Shown here: positions 11,620 to 20,625 of the stretch, one piece after another
Layout: every line of letters starts with the position of its first letter
Numbering within the stretch: position 1 is the stretch's first letter
DNA from: Nematopogon swammerdamellus
Taxonomy: Eukaryota > Arthropoda > Insecta > Lepidoptera > Adelidae
NCBI GenBank assembly: GCA_946902875.1
Contig: OX336359.1
Location: 744,001 to 808,000, forward strand
Reading direction: 5' to 3'
Length of the DNA: 64,000 bases
The notes under the pieces: generated by a model
What the model was told of the DNA's origin: nothing
Databases searched by the model: none
The model's input: only the letters and a program-made list of their open reading frames with translations
Program-made: the position numbers and the translations under genes

Positions 11620-14580
11620 TGATTTATTTAATTAAATATGATAAATTAATCTCAATGGATAATTATAAATTGTAATAGCTTCTTATAAATCATCAATTGT
11701 TCTACGTTAACCTCCAACTGATATGAATATTGCCTTTACCTCCTAAGTGAATTGTGGGCCATTGAAGTTAGTATGTAGACTGGCCATAGTCATGTGTATG
11801 TGAAAGTGTATTCCTGCTTTGTTTAGTATTTCCTAACACAAGAATGACGTTCGAGCGGTGGTCGATAAGCTACAATTGCAATAATTTCCGCAGAGCTACT
11901 CCGATAGTCTCACTAGCCAACCTCTATGTCAGGTCGCTAATTTCGACTTTAGAATATTATAAGCTAGGCGGGCCCAACCTGCTTATTGGAAGATATGAAT
12001 GGGTTAATCGTCAGACGGCTAACCCCGTGCGCAAATAATTAGATCCGCGAGATAACCCGCGGATTCAGGTCGGTTTCCCTTGGGTAAGTTTGACCAGACA
12101 TATATGTATTTTATGATTGTGAAGATTTAACACAGAGTGTTCTCACAATACCTTGTGTAATTGTCACTTAATTCAGTAGATAATGGTCTCGTACTGGGTA
12201 GCATCCCATCAGGCGTTAGCCATGGCATATATGTGTGATCTACGACCTTATCTTCCATATACTACATCCACTGCAGTATTCCCACTGCTGAAAAGATTGA
12301 AATTGTAACCCGTCAATCTTGTTTTCAGTTAACCCCCAGTCAGTGTTGATTGTGCTGTGATATCGGCAATTGCAATTTATAAATATCAGTAGGGCTAATT
12401 AATTCAATTCAGATTCGAACCCAATCTATTCAACTATGTATAGGATTGATCAGATCTGCCAAATTGCGTTAAATTCGAATTTCAACAATTTATCAATTTC
12501 CTTCTATATATATCGAACCAAATGAACTATTAAAGGACCTGTAATCAAATTCAACAAATCTAGGCTAATAGGCCGTTCAATGTAATTTAATAAATTACTG
12601 GTCTTTATGATTCAGGAGAGATTCTCTACTTCAGGGGTAGAATTGGAGGACTCAGCTAGTTAATTAAACAAGTTATGTGAACTGATATATCATTTATTTT
12701 CATAAGCCAGTTCAATATGATGTTACTTTAAATTCGCTCGTCTAACAATCTAAATTTTCCACGGAAGAAAAGACGAGCAGAAAAACTCCCGTGTCAATAT
12801 TTTACACCACAAATTACAATGCACATTACTTATGGGAAAAGTGTAAGAACTATCTTAGCTGAGAATAATTATTACTCTAAAGAGGTAATGTTAAATGAAT
12901 TTCGTAGGTACACGACATCAATTAAACCAACATGAATATTCAACAATTAGGCGGGGTGAGATCGATCCACCGGTCATTTGCCAATATTTAGTGTTTAAAC
13001 AAATAACGAAGCATACTGCTTCTATCTTAAATTAATTGAATCCAACGATTAATATATTTAAGTAATCCCATAAATTAATTGATAAATCATTCTAATACAC
13101 TGGCAAATGAATAATGTATCTCTTTAATTGCTATAGCGAATAGGTACTTAACTCTGGTTTATTCTGCTAACGCCTACGGCCACAACCGCTCACTGAGTTG
13201 AATTACGGATGATTTTACTTCACAGACAAACTAGGTTCAATTCAATTATCAATCACAATGCTGCTCTAATTTTTCAATTCAAGCGTACTCTGGAGGAGTG
13301 ACTAATTATCTCAACGGTGCTTCCAAGACTGATGATCATCTCCCCTAGTCAAACAGTTTTATTGTCTAAAGCCACGCTTTGAACTCGCGCCAACATGATG
13401 TTTATCCGCGCCCCCTAGTGGCGTCACTTCTCAACTCCTACTCAAAATCGAACATTCCTAGTCCTTTCGCTAAGTAACCAGTAACAAACATCAATTTCGC
13501 CCCCAAATCTCGTTAGAGGGCGCCCTATTCTTTACATTGTTTTGCCCGCTACTTATATAAATTACATATAGATGTCGCTGCATGTACCAATCTGGATAAT
13601 ATTCCTTATGTGACATAATGATATTTCTAATAAATCCTAAATCGTAAATATTCGCAGAATCAATTATGCTAGTATTACATTATGTTTATATAGTCCGTAT
13701 TCTGTAAAAGTAAGTCTTAATTGTCGCTAGGTTACACGAATACATAATCATATACATTTCTGTAGGGTAGGGTCCATTGTTGACGCGCACGTTAATGCTT
13801 GTATTTCTTTACACTGCATACGGCATTAATATTAATTAATGCAAGACTTATCACTGCGTAACACTGACACTTCGTTCGCGAGACGGTATGCCGAGATGGC
13901 ACTCAGGCACGGCATCTGGGACCATCTTCTCTCATGGAATGGGCACGCCTCGGTACTCGCCGCAGACGGCTGGCAGCCGCACTCTGTCGTCATCTCCCGC
14001 TGCCGATCCGGCATCGGATCTCCAAGGGTCAGCCCTGGGCGCTGCGCTCCCACCAGCCCCATGCAGCTTCCTTGAGCGTGCTGCGAGAAGCGAGCAGCCG
14101 ACCGGTTCGTGAGCGGGCACCCATTGCTCTTCCGCAGTCTCTCGTAGTTGTTGCCAGGTATCTGCAATTGATTTTCGTGGGCGCGTAATATCTATTTTGT
14201 ATCCTTAATGTATAACTAAACATACAAATTCTTTCCTTCATACATTTCTCGGGAGACGTTAAAATTGCTCCTTCGCACAGACGAGCGAGCACATGTGGCC
14301 TGGCGTCGTCGCCCGGACGGTAAATTATGGCATTTTTTTGTCATGTCTACTCTGCTTCGAGACACCCTTCATTCTCGCTAAGTCGTCAATTAATTATGCA
14401 CGAGTGGATTTCTTAAAACTTGTATTCTCAAGTTAATTTATTAACTCGAAAGTGGGGTCTCAACATGTTTCCGGCGTACCCATGTTTATTTTAAAATAGA
14501 GCTCCGCGATGTGCGTGACAGGTCGCCAAAATTTATGGCATCACTCCCGAGAAGGACGCTGAGGGCTTCGGAACCCTACA
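11558..14580 (-). repeat. 3' LTR of the Gypsy element (3023 bp)
   Basis: Direct repeat of 20563-23586. In element orientation it starts TGTAGGGTTCCG and ends CGACCCTTTACA. It contains a 30-base T run on the plus strand (11588-11617) just inside the end; in element orientation this is a poly(A) following AATAAA-like motifs. A GC-rich part lies at 13840-14170. Small open frames in it are not homologous to anything I recognise. Confidence 0.95.
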
Positions 14581-14589
14581 TTCCCCTCT
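14581..14589 (-). other. Polypurine tract of the Gypsy element
   Basis: AGAGGGGAA in element orientation lies directly upstream of the 3' LTR (TGTAGGG...). The 340 bp between the pol stop and this tract contain no ORF, so there is no envelope gene. Confidence 0.8.
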
Positions 14590-14931
14590 CATGGAGTCTG
14601 ATGGGACTTCCCAACTGACTACATCCCTTCGTACAAAATATTCTATATCCAACTAACTGTACTAACTAATCGCTGTTATAATTAGATATTATCTATCGAA
14701 TAGCCGCAACTATATTCAACATCTACTATTATTGCTATCAATAACAAAAGCTTACGCTAGCCGACGCAAAACAAACCCCTACTACTCCCCTATAAGTACA
14801 AAGAAGAAAGGAAGAGAAGAAAAAATCTGAGTGCAACGACCTCCGCTTATCAATAACCGGCTACCGTCAGCTGTCTTCACCCATTGTCCGACCCGCTCAA
14901 CGCGTGGTGTACCGCTGGTCCCTATTTTTTT

Positions 14932-17900
14932 CTACGAGACAATATTAGCCGCAGGCGACACTTGTTGTTTATCTACAGAATTTACGTGGTACCTACTTAG
15001 GTGAATTGCATTAAAATTCCCACGGATTCTACCTGTCTGTGGGTCGATCAAAGTGTATAAATTCTTGCTCGGGACGGCGCCGATCTGATAATAACCTTCG
15101 AACAAAAGTTGGAATTTTGAAATTATTTTCCTTTCCTTATTTGAATGCGGTAATGTTTTTAATTTTACGTAATCGCCGATGTCATATTGCGCAATTCGAT
15201 GACTCTTGTTATAATAATTAGTTCGAAGCTCAGCCGCTTGTCTTAAATTTGCGCGGGCTTGTTCCCGCATCTCCTCCATACTTAGGCTTTCGTCGCGTGG
15301 TAGATTGTCGTTTTCGAGAAACTTGTCCATAGTCAATTGGGTCCTTTCACCCCAGACCAATTCGTTGGGAGTGAACTTGGTACTAGAGTGTATCGTTTGG
15401 TTGTAGGTTGACTCGATGTTAGGTAATATTCCTACCCATTTGGAGTGTTTTCTGTGGCAATATGCACGAAAGAGACGACCTAGTTCTCTGTTACATCTTT
15501 CCGTAAAATTTGGTCTAGGGTTCCGTACACTTGTATAGCAGACTCCAATGCCCAGTTTCGTCAATTCGTTCTTCCAGCATCTTGCTGTGAATTGTGATCC
15601 GTTGTCGCTTACAACCTTCTTTATGTGTATTTCCTCTTGAAACTTCTTTACACACATTACAGCAGCCCTGGCGGTGGCCTTCCTTAGTGCGTATAGTCTC
15701 ATTAATTTGCTAAATGCATCTTGTATTACTAAAATGTAAGCCATTCCATATTTCCCTTTTGGAAGGGGCCCGAAGAAGTCAATAAACACGATTTCACCAA
15801 TCTGTGAAACAATAACCGGCTGACTAGGTCCGACAGTGGGAAAGGATTCGACCTTCGTTTTCTGACATAAATCACAGATCTTTAACACACGAATTATTTC
15901 TCGTGACATTTTATTAAAATAATATCGAGTCTTCATCAAGGCATACACTTTATATCTCCCAAAATGTCCAATTTCCTCGTGTACATACGTGATTAAAGAG
16001 TCTCGCATGGCTTCAGGAATCACAAGCGTGTATCCGTGGCTTCCGTGACGCTCGTAATGCAACTTTCCGTCGATTATTTTATATCGTTCGTATTCGTTAT
16101 TTCTTTGTTTGTCGCCATCATTTTCCAGATATTCTATTATTTTATTCAAACCTTTATCTGCTTTTTGTAATTCCACTATCGACTTCAACTGTTGAGTGAT
16201 TATTTCTCTATTTGTGACTCGAAAAAGATTTATTTCCGGACATATTACACGCGTGTCTTGGCCAGCTCCTGTAGATCCGACCTGTCGTGACAAGACATCT
16301 GCAACTGTGTTTTCAGTCCCCTTGACATATTCAATCGTATAATTAAATTTTCCTAAATAATGTGCCCAGCGGATCATGCGTGCACTTGCAAGCCTCCAAT
16401 ATTGTAGAAAGGTAAGGCTCTTGTGATCAGTTCTTATGACCAATTTTGCGCCCATAAGGTAGGTTTCAAATTTAGTCAGGCTGTAGATTATTGCGAATAG
16501 TTCCAACTCAGATATAGACCAACGTTTTTGGGCGTCTGACAACGCTCGGCTACAAAACGCGATTATTTGCGGATCATTCTGATCCGATAATTGATATATA
16601 TATCCCGCTACTCCGGTCACGCTCGCGTCCGACTGTAAATAGTATGTTTTCTTAGTGTCTGGGTGAGCTAGCATGACTGTCTCCAAGAACAAATTTTTCA
16701 CTCTCTCGAAGCATTTTTCAGTCTCCGTTGTCCATTGCCAAGGCTGGTCTTTCCTTAATAATTGGCACAAAGGCTGGGTCTCCTCCCCGTACCTGTATAC
16801 AAATCTCCGGAAGTAGTTGATTAATCCGAGAAATCCGCGGAGCTGCCGTACCGTTTTCGGTGTTGGGAATTCCTTCACTGCTTTTATTTTGTCTGCATCC
16901 ATGAATATTCCATCGGTCGTTACCACGTGACCAAGTAATGTGACTCTAGTCTGTATGAAACTGCATTTTTTTAACCCACAACTCATGTTGGCTTCACTAA
17001 GCCTCTCTAGGACTTTGTCTAAGTGACTCATATGCTCACTTAAGTCACCGTATGTATAGACCACCAAATCATCTAAGAAATTCTTTACAAATTGTCGTAC
17101 TTCTGTTCCGAGTATTATATCAATTGCGCGTGTAAACGACCCGACACTAGTCTTAAGGCCTTGTGGTAGCACCTTATACGCGTACGTCTTTCCACCTACA
17201 GAGAATCCAGTATATTTAATTGAATCTTCACTTAAGGGTATATGGAAATAAGCATGACTTAAGTCCAAAGTAGAAATCCATTTTACTCCATGGAACGATT
17301 GGATTATCTCTGAACTCAACGGCGGCGTTTCGACATCTCCAGCCATCCGTTTATTTAACTCACGAGCGTCCAACAGGATCCGGACGCTCCCATCACGTTT
17401 CAATGTGTAATGTAAAGGACTGCAATATTCTGTTATCTGCCTTCTTATAATCCCTAACGACTCCATTTCTGTTATCTTATCAATAACCTTTTGTCGGTGA
17501 GCAAACGGAATGGGGTAATTACGTTGCATAAACGGTCTGTCATCTTTCATTGTTATTGAGTGAACATATTTATTTGTTAGTCCGGGTCGTTCAGAAAAAA
17601 CATTACAATGCTTTTGTAATACCGGTAACAAAAGATTTTTACTCTCCTCGGGTAGAGTCAATGAGCTTACATAATCCTTTATTTCACTTTCGGACTTCCC
17701 ACGGTGTCCTGGCGCCGTCAAACAATTAATAATTTTTTCTACATCTGCGCGCACTCCTTCGGTGGTTCCTTCTGGTCCAATGGCTACTGTTGACTGTACG
17801 CCCATATGTTCTATTGTCAGTTTCTTTTGTTGACCACAGCTGATTACGGCCTTCGTTCTTTCTAACCAGTCAAAACCGAGTATTATCGATCTAGGCAATC

Positions 17901-18438
17901 GCTTTAAAATCAATGCTGGCGTCTCTATTTCCAAGTGGTTTAGTCCAATAGTTATCAATACAATTTTTTTAACTCTTTCACTTCTGGAGCCAAAAGCACT
18001 TTTTATCTGTATAGCTGGGATGGGCACCTCTGGCAGTATCCTGCCTTCGCTAAGGAGCTCTTCATACAAGTCTGTAGTAATCCCGGTAATCTGGCTACCT
18101 GAGTCAATTAATGACATTATGGTTTTCCCGTACATCGTTACTTTAACTTCCGGCAAAGTCGGTAATGAGTAATCTTGGCTTTCTTCTTCCTCGAAACACA
18201 TGTCGCTATATAATGTGTTCAGTTGGCGTCTCCTTCGCTTGCAGTTCTCTTGGTCACCTTGTTCCAGCCAGAGCTCGTCTTGATGTCGGCTTAATAATTG
18301 CCCGATTTCCATTATATAAAATTCACCTTCGGTTGGGGTAATTATTTTAATTGGTTTTTTCGATCCCGACAATAATCTTCCTAGACCGTCGCCTGGGCTC
18401 CAACTGCATTTCCTCATGTAGTTATATACCGCATCCAT
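14932..18438 (-). CDS. pol: Gypsy pol: protease, reverse transcriptase, RNase H, integrase (1168 aa from first ATG)
   Basis: Domains in order: aspartic protease with LIDSGSQITGI (about residue 110); reverse transcriptase (about 320-510) with ILLDARELNKR, STLDLSHAYFHIP, LPQGLKTSVGSF and the catalytic FLDDLVVY; RNase H (about 600-720) with LQSDASVTGVAGYIYQ and RTDHKSLTFL; integrase with an HHCC zinc motif (HEEIGHFG...CDLCQKTK) and core residues in FIDFFGPLPKG, VVSDNGSQF and the Glu of NFTERCNRE. The C-terminal tail ends at IHLSRYHVN. The frame is open from about 18519, above the first ATG, so translation probably enters by -1 frameshifting from gag rather than at 18438. No stops or missing catalytic residues were seen. 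Confidence 0.93.
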   Translation of the reverse strand: MDAVYNYMRKCSWSPGDGLGRLLSGSKKPIKIITPTEGEFYIMEIGQLLSRHQDELWLEQGDQENCKRRRRQLNTLYSDMCFEEEESQDYSLPTLPEVKVTMYGKTIMSLIDSGSQITGITTDLYEELLSEGRILPEVPIPAIQIKSAFGSRSERVKKIVLITIGLNHLEIETPALILKRLPRSIILGFDWLERTKAVISCGQQKKLTIEHMGVQSTVAIGPEGTTEGVRADVEKIINCLTAPGHRGKSESEIKDYVSSLTLPEESKNLLLPVLQKHCNVFSERPGLTNKYVHSITMKDDRPFMQRNYPIPFAHRQKVIDKITEMESLGIIRRQITEYCSPLHYTLKRDGSVRILLDARELNKRMAGDVETPPLSSEIIQSFHGVKWISTLDLSHAYFHIPLSEDSIKYTGFSVGGKTYAYKVLPQGLKTSVGSFTRAIDIILGTEVRQFVKNFLDDLVVYTYGDLSEHMSHLDKVLERLSEANMSCGLKKCSFIQTRVTLLGHVVTTDGIFMDADKIKAVKEFPTPKTVRQLRGFLGLINYFRRFVYRYGEETQPLCQLLRKDQPWQWTTETEKCFERVKNLFLETVMLAHPDTKKTYYLQSDASVTGVAGYIYQLSDQNDPQIIAFCSRALSDAQKRWSISELELFAIIYSLTKFETYLMGAKLVIRTDHKSLTFLQYWRLASARMIRWAHYLGKFNYTIEYVKGTENTVADVLSRQVGSTGAGQDTRVICPEINLFRVTNREIITQQLKSIVELQKADKGLNKIIEYLENDGDKQRNNEYERYKIIDGKLHYERHGSHGYTLVIPEAMRDSLITYVHEEIGHFGRYKVYALMKTRYYFNKMSREIIRVLKICDLCQKTKVESFPTVGPSQPVIVSQIGEIVFIDFFGPLPKGKYGMAYILVIQDAFSKLMRLYALRKATARAAVMCVKKFQEEIHIKKVVSDNGSQFTARCWKNELTKLGIGVCYTSVRNPRPNFTERCNRELGRLFRAYCHRKHSKWVGILPNIESTYNQTIHSSTKFTPNELVWGERTQLTMDKFLENDNLPRDESLSMEEMREQARANLRQAAELRTNYYNKSHRIAQYDIGDYVKLKTLPHSNKERKIISKFQLLFEGYYQIGAVPSKNLYTLIDPQTGRIRGNFNAIHLSRYHVNSVDKQQVSPAANIVS

Positions 18439-18476
18439 CCCGCCTTTAGTCTTCTGTCGAGCCTGCGTGAGCGGGA

Positions 18477-19655
18477 CTATACACGCTGGCTTGTCTCGTT
18501 TCCCGAGCCCCCGACGCCTTTATTCTCATTAGCGGTGGTCGTCGACGCTGCTCCATCATTTTCATTAGTGTTCGTTGCGGGTTGCCATTTAATCGCACGG
18601 TACGACTCGTTGGAATATCCCCGTGTTGCTCCGCCTCGCCGACCCTGACCTCGTCGAGCCCCCCTAAATGCTGGTCTCCCTCTCGTGTTCTGGTTGAATC
18701 CGGTTCCATACATTGAGGCAGATACTATTGCGTTTCCTCTCCCTGCTGATTGATAGTGGCCCCGCGTCGGTGCGTTGTTCGGCCGCCAAGTTGCTCCGTT
18801 GCCCCTCTGCACTCCTCCTCTGTTTGTAGCTAGGAAGTTGCTGCTGCTCGCCCTAGTGATCACATTTTGTTCCAGGTCTCTTAGGAACTCCGCGGCTCCA
18901 AACATGTCAACGTCGCCCTTCCGCGTGAACCAGAGACGCTGTATATCCGCAGGAAAATGTCTCATTATACTGTTCACCAAATCGTTTTGTCCTAGCGGAA
19001 TGGTCAGACCCTGTATCACATCGATTTGTTCGGCCAGATGCTCTCCCATGGTTAAACCTTGGGTGGCGTTCCATGTCGTGTTCATAAGTTTGAACTTTGC
19101 AGCCTCCTGTTGCCGAGCGCCCCAGTAGACTCTTTTGAAGTCTGCCTCGAAGTCTTCCATATTGTTCCAGTTCCCATGGTACATATCCAGCACTTTAGCT
19201 GCAGGTCCCGATAGGCATCCGATCGACACTTCCACTGAACGATCCTGAGCACCTATAGCGCTTATATATCGTTTTAATTTTTTTAAAAACTTTATCGGAT
19301 TTGCATCACCTCTTCCATTAAAAATCGGCTTATCAACGGTTGGTCGGATGACGTACACATTTCCTGTGTTAGCGCTAGTCCCTTCCGAACTCACCGAGGT
19401 CGGTCCAGGCTCGGGCCCAACTACCAGCTGATTATTCGTTGAAACATCTTCCACCGGAGCCGGATCCGGGCGTCCATTCTCCAAGTCCGTCAGTCGCTTG
19501 AAGATCTGATCGAGCTTCTGATTCAATCCTTCGAGTAATTCGCTCGACGACTCCGTAAGCGTGGTTCCTCCTCTCCTAGGCCTTTTATCAGACACGCCGT
19601 CCGCTTGCGTAGCGCTTCCTCGTTTCCTTCCGCGACCGACATTAGGTTTCGACAT
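18477..19655 (-). CDS. gag: Gypsy gag polyprotein (392 aa)
   Basis: Structural capsid/nucleocapsid precursor of the retrotransposon, starting at ATG 19655. The N-terminal 60 residues are basic and coiled-coil prone. Residues about 105-265 form the retrotransposon capsid-like region, with PIFNGRGDANPIKFLKKLKR and a downstream FKRVYWG...AAKFKLMNTTWN pattern. The tail (about 275-360) is rich in RG/GR (RGGVQRGNG, RGARRGQGRRGG). No CCHC zinc knuckle is visible, so RNA binding probably relies on the Arg/Gly tail. It ends in TAG at 18479-18477; pol is in the -1 frame across a short overlap. Confidence 0.9.
   Translation of the reverse strand: MSKPNVGRGRKRGSATQADGVSDKRPRRGGTTLTESSSELLEGLNQKLDQIFKRLTDLENGRPDPAPVEDVSTNNQLVVGPEPGPTSVSSEGTSANTGNVYVIRPTVDKPIFNGRGDANPIKFLKKLKRYISAIGAQDRSVEVSIGCLSGPAAKVLDMYHGNWNNMEDFEADFKRVYWGARQQEAAKFKLMNTTWNATQGLTMGEHLAEQIDVIQGLTIPLGQNDLVNSIMRHFPADIQRLWFTRKGDVDMFGAAEFLRDLEQNVITRASSSNFLATNRGGVQRGNGATWRPNNAPTRGHYQSAGRGNAIVSASMYGTGFNQNTRGRPAFRGARRGQGRRGGATRGYSNESYRAIKWQPATNTNENDGAASTTTANENKGVGGSGNETSQRV
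18498..18504 (-). promoter_or_regulatory. Predicted -1 ribosomal frameshift site GGGAAAC between gag and pol
   Basis: In the gag frame the codons read TCG GGA AAC, which is the X XXY YYZ heptamer G GGA AAC. It lies 18 nt upstream of the gag TAG. Slipping back one base gives GGG AAA CGA GAC and continues open into pol. Downstream, TAGTC/GACTA and CCGC/GCGG segments could form a small pseudoknot; that fold is speculative. Confidence 0.75.
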
Positions 19656-20540
19656 TCTACCTATAAACTACCTAAGCCTTTCCGAGTACTAACTAAATAG
19701 CCCTAACACGCCTATTTTAACAACAAAAACTACTACACTCTTCCGCGACCTAAATTCTACCTACAATATCTATCTATGCGTCTATACTAACCGAACGTAC
19801 CCGCCTACCTAACCTAATTTCTAAATTCCTATAAAACAACCTAACTCTACCTACCTGGCTACACTTCCCGTCCTAACCGTAAGCACCCGACTGCTATTAT
19901 TAACTCGATCTATTATTTATTACAAACTGTCCTTAATTAAGAATGAAAAAAAACAATAAAGAAGTTATTAATTACAGAACCCTTATCCTTGCCTACTCTA
20001 ATGCACTAATTATTACCTAACTACAACGATATTACGCGATGCTCGAATATAAATTTTACGAAAACAATTTAACAAAACGCTTTAAAGAAAATTGTGAAGA
20101 AAAAACTATTTACTCTAAACAACAACCGCTTCCAACCCGCTCGTAAATTATTTTCTAGTGGAGTATTTTAATTTCTATCTAGGATTTACGTCTTAACTAA
20201 CTACGATTTTTCTATATCACTATCCTACTAAGTTAATAAAAAATTACACCCTATCAACATCAGCTCACGCAAGAATGCAAGAAGATACGTTTGTACACAG
20301 TCACAAGTATAACATTTGAACACATTTATTATTTCCTGAAAAGTAACACAATGTTGGTTCGAAATTCATTTAACCTCCCTCCAGTCGATTTTTTTTTTGA
20401 CTGAAACCAGAATCTCCCCTCTCCGAGTTTTAGACTCTAAAATTACTTATCATATTTAATATATATGGTCTACGTTGTGTTTTAATTAAGGTCCTTTTTT
20501 TTTTAATTGATTGATACTTAGAGTGGTCAATTCAAATCAA

Positions 20541-20560
20541 TCCTGTGACACGGTCAGCAT
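20541..20560 (-). other. Candidate primer-binding site of the Gypsy element
   Basis: Just inside the 5' LTR, in element orientation, the sequence reads TGCTGACCGTGTCACAGG. It resembles the TGGCGACCGTGACA-type (tRNA-Arg) PBS used by some insect Gypsy elements but is not a perfect match. The tRNA assignment is tentative. A leader of about 0.9 kb (19656-20540) separates it from gag; nothing else is recognisable in the leader. Confidence 0.5.
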
Positions 20561-20562
20561 TT

Positions 20563-20587
20563 TGTAAAGGGTCGAATGATCGTCTAA

Positions 20588-20625
<38 letters not shown>

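Noticed and set aside
13832..14292. Genes of 60-111 residues within the Gypsy LTR (and copies at 22838-23298)
   Set aside because: They occur identically in both LTRs in a GC-rich patch, overlap on both strands and show no recognisable domain. The GC-rich patch itself remains unexplained.
14581..14931. Envelope gene (errantivirus-like third ORF) after pol
   Set aside because: Only about 350 bp without an open frame lie between pol and the LTR, so the element is a Gypsy retrotransposon without env.
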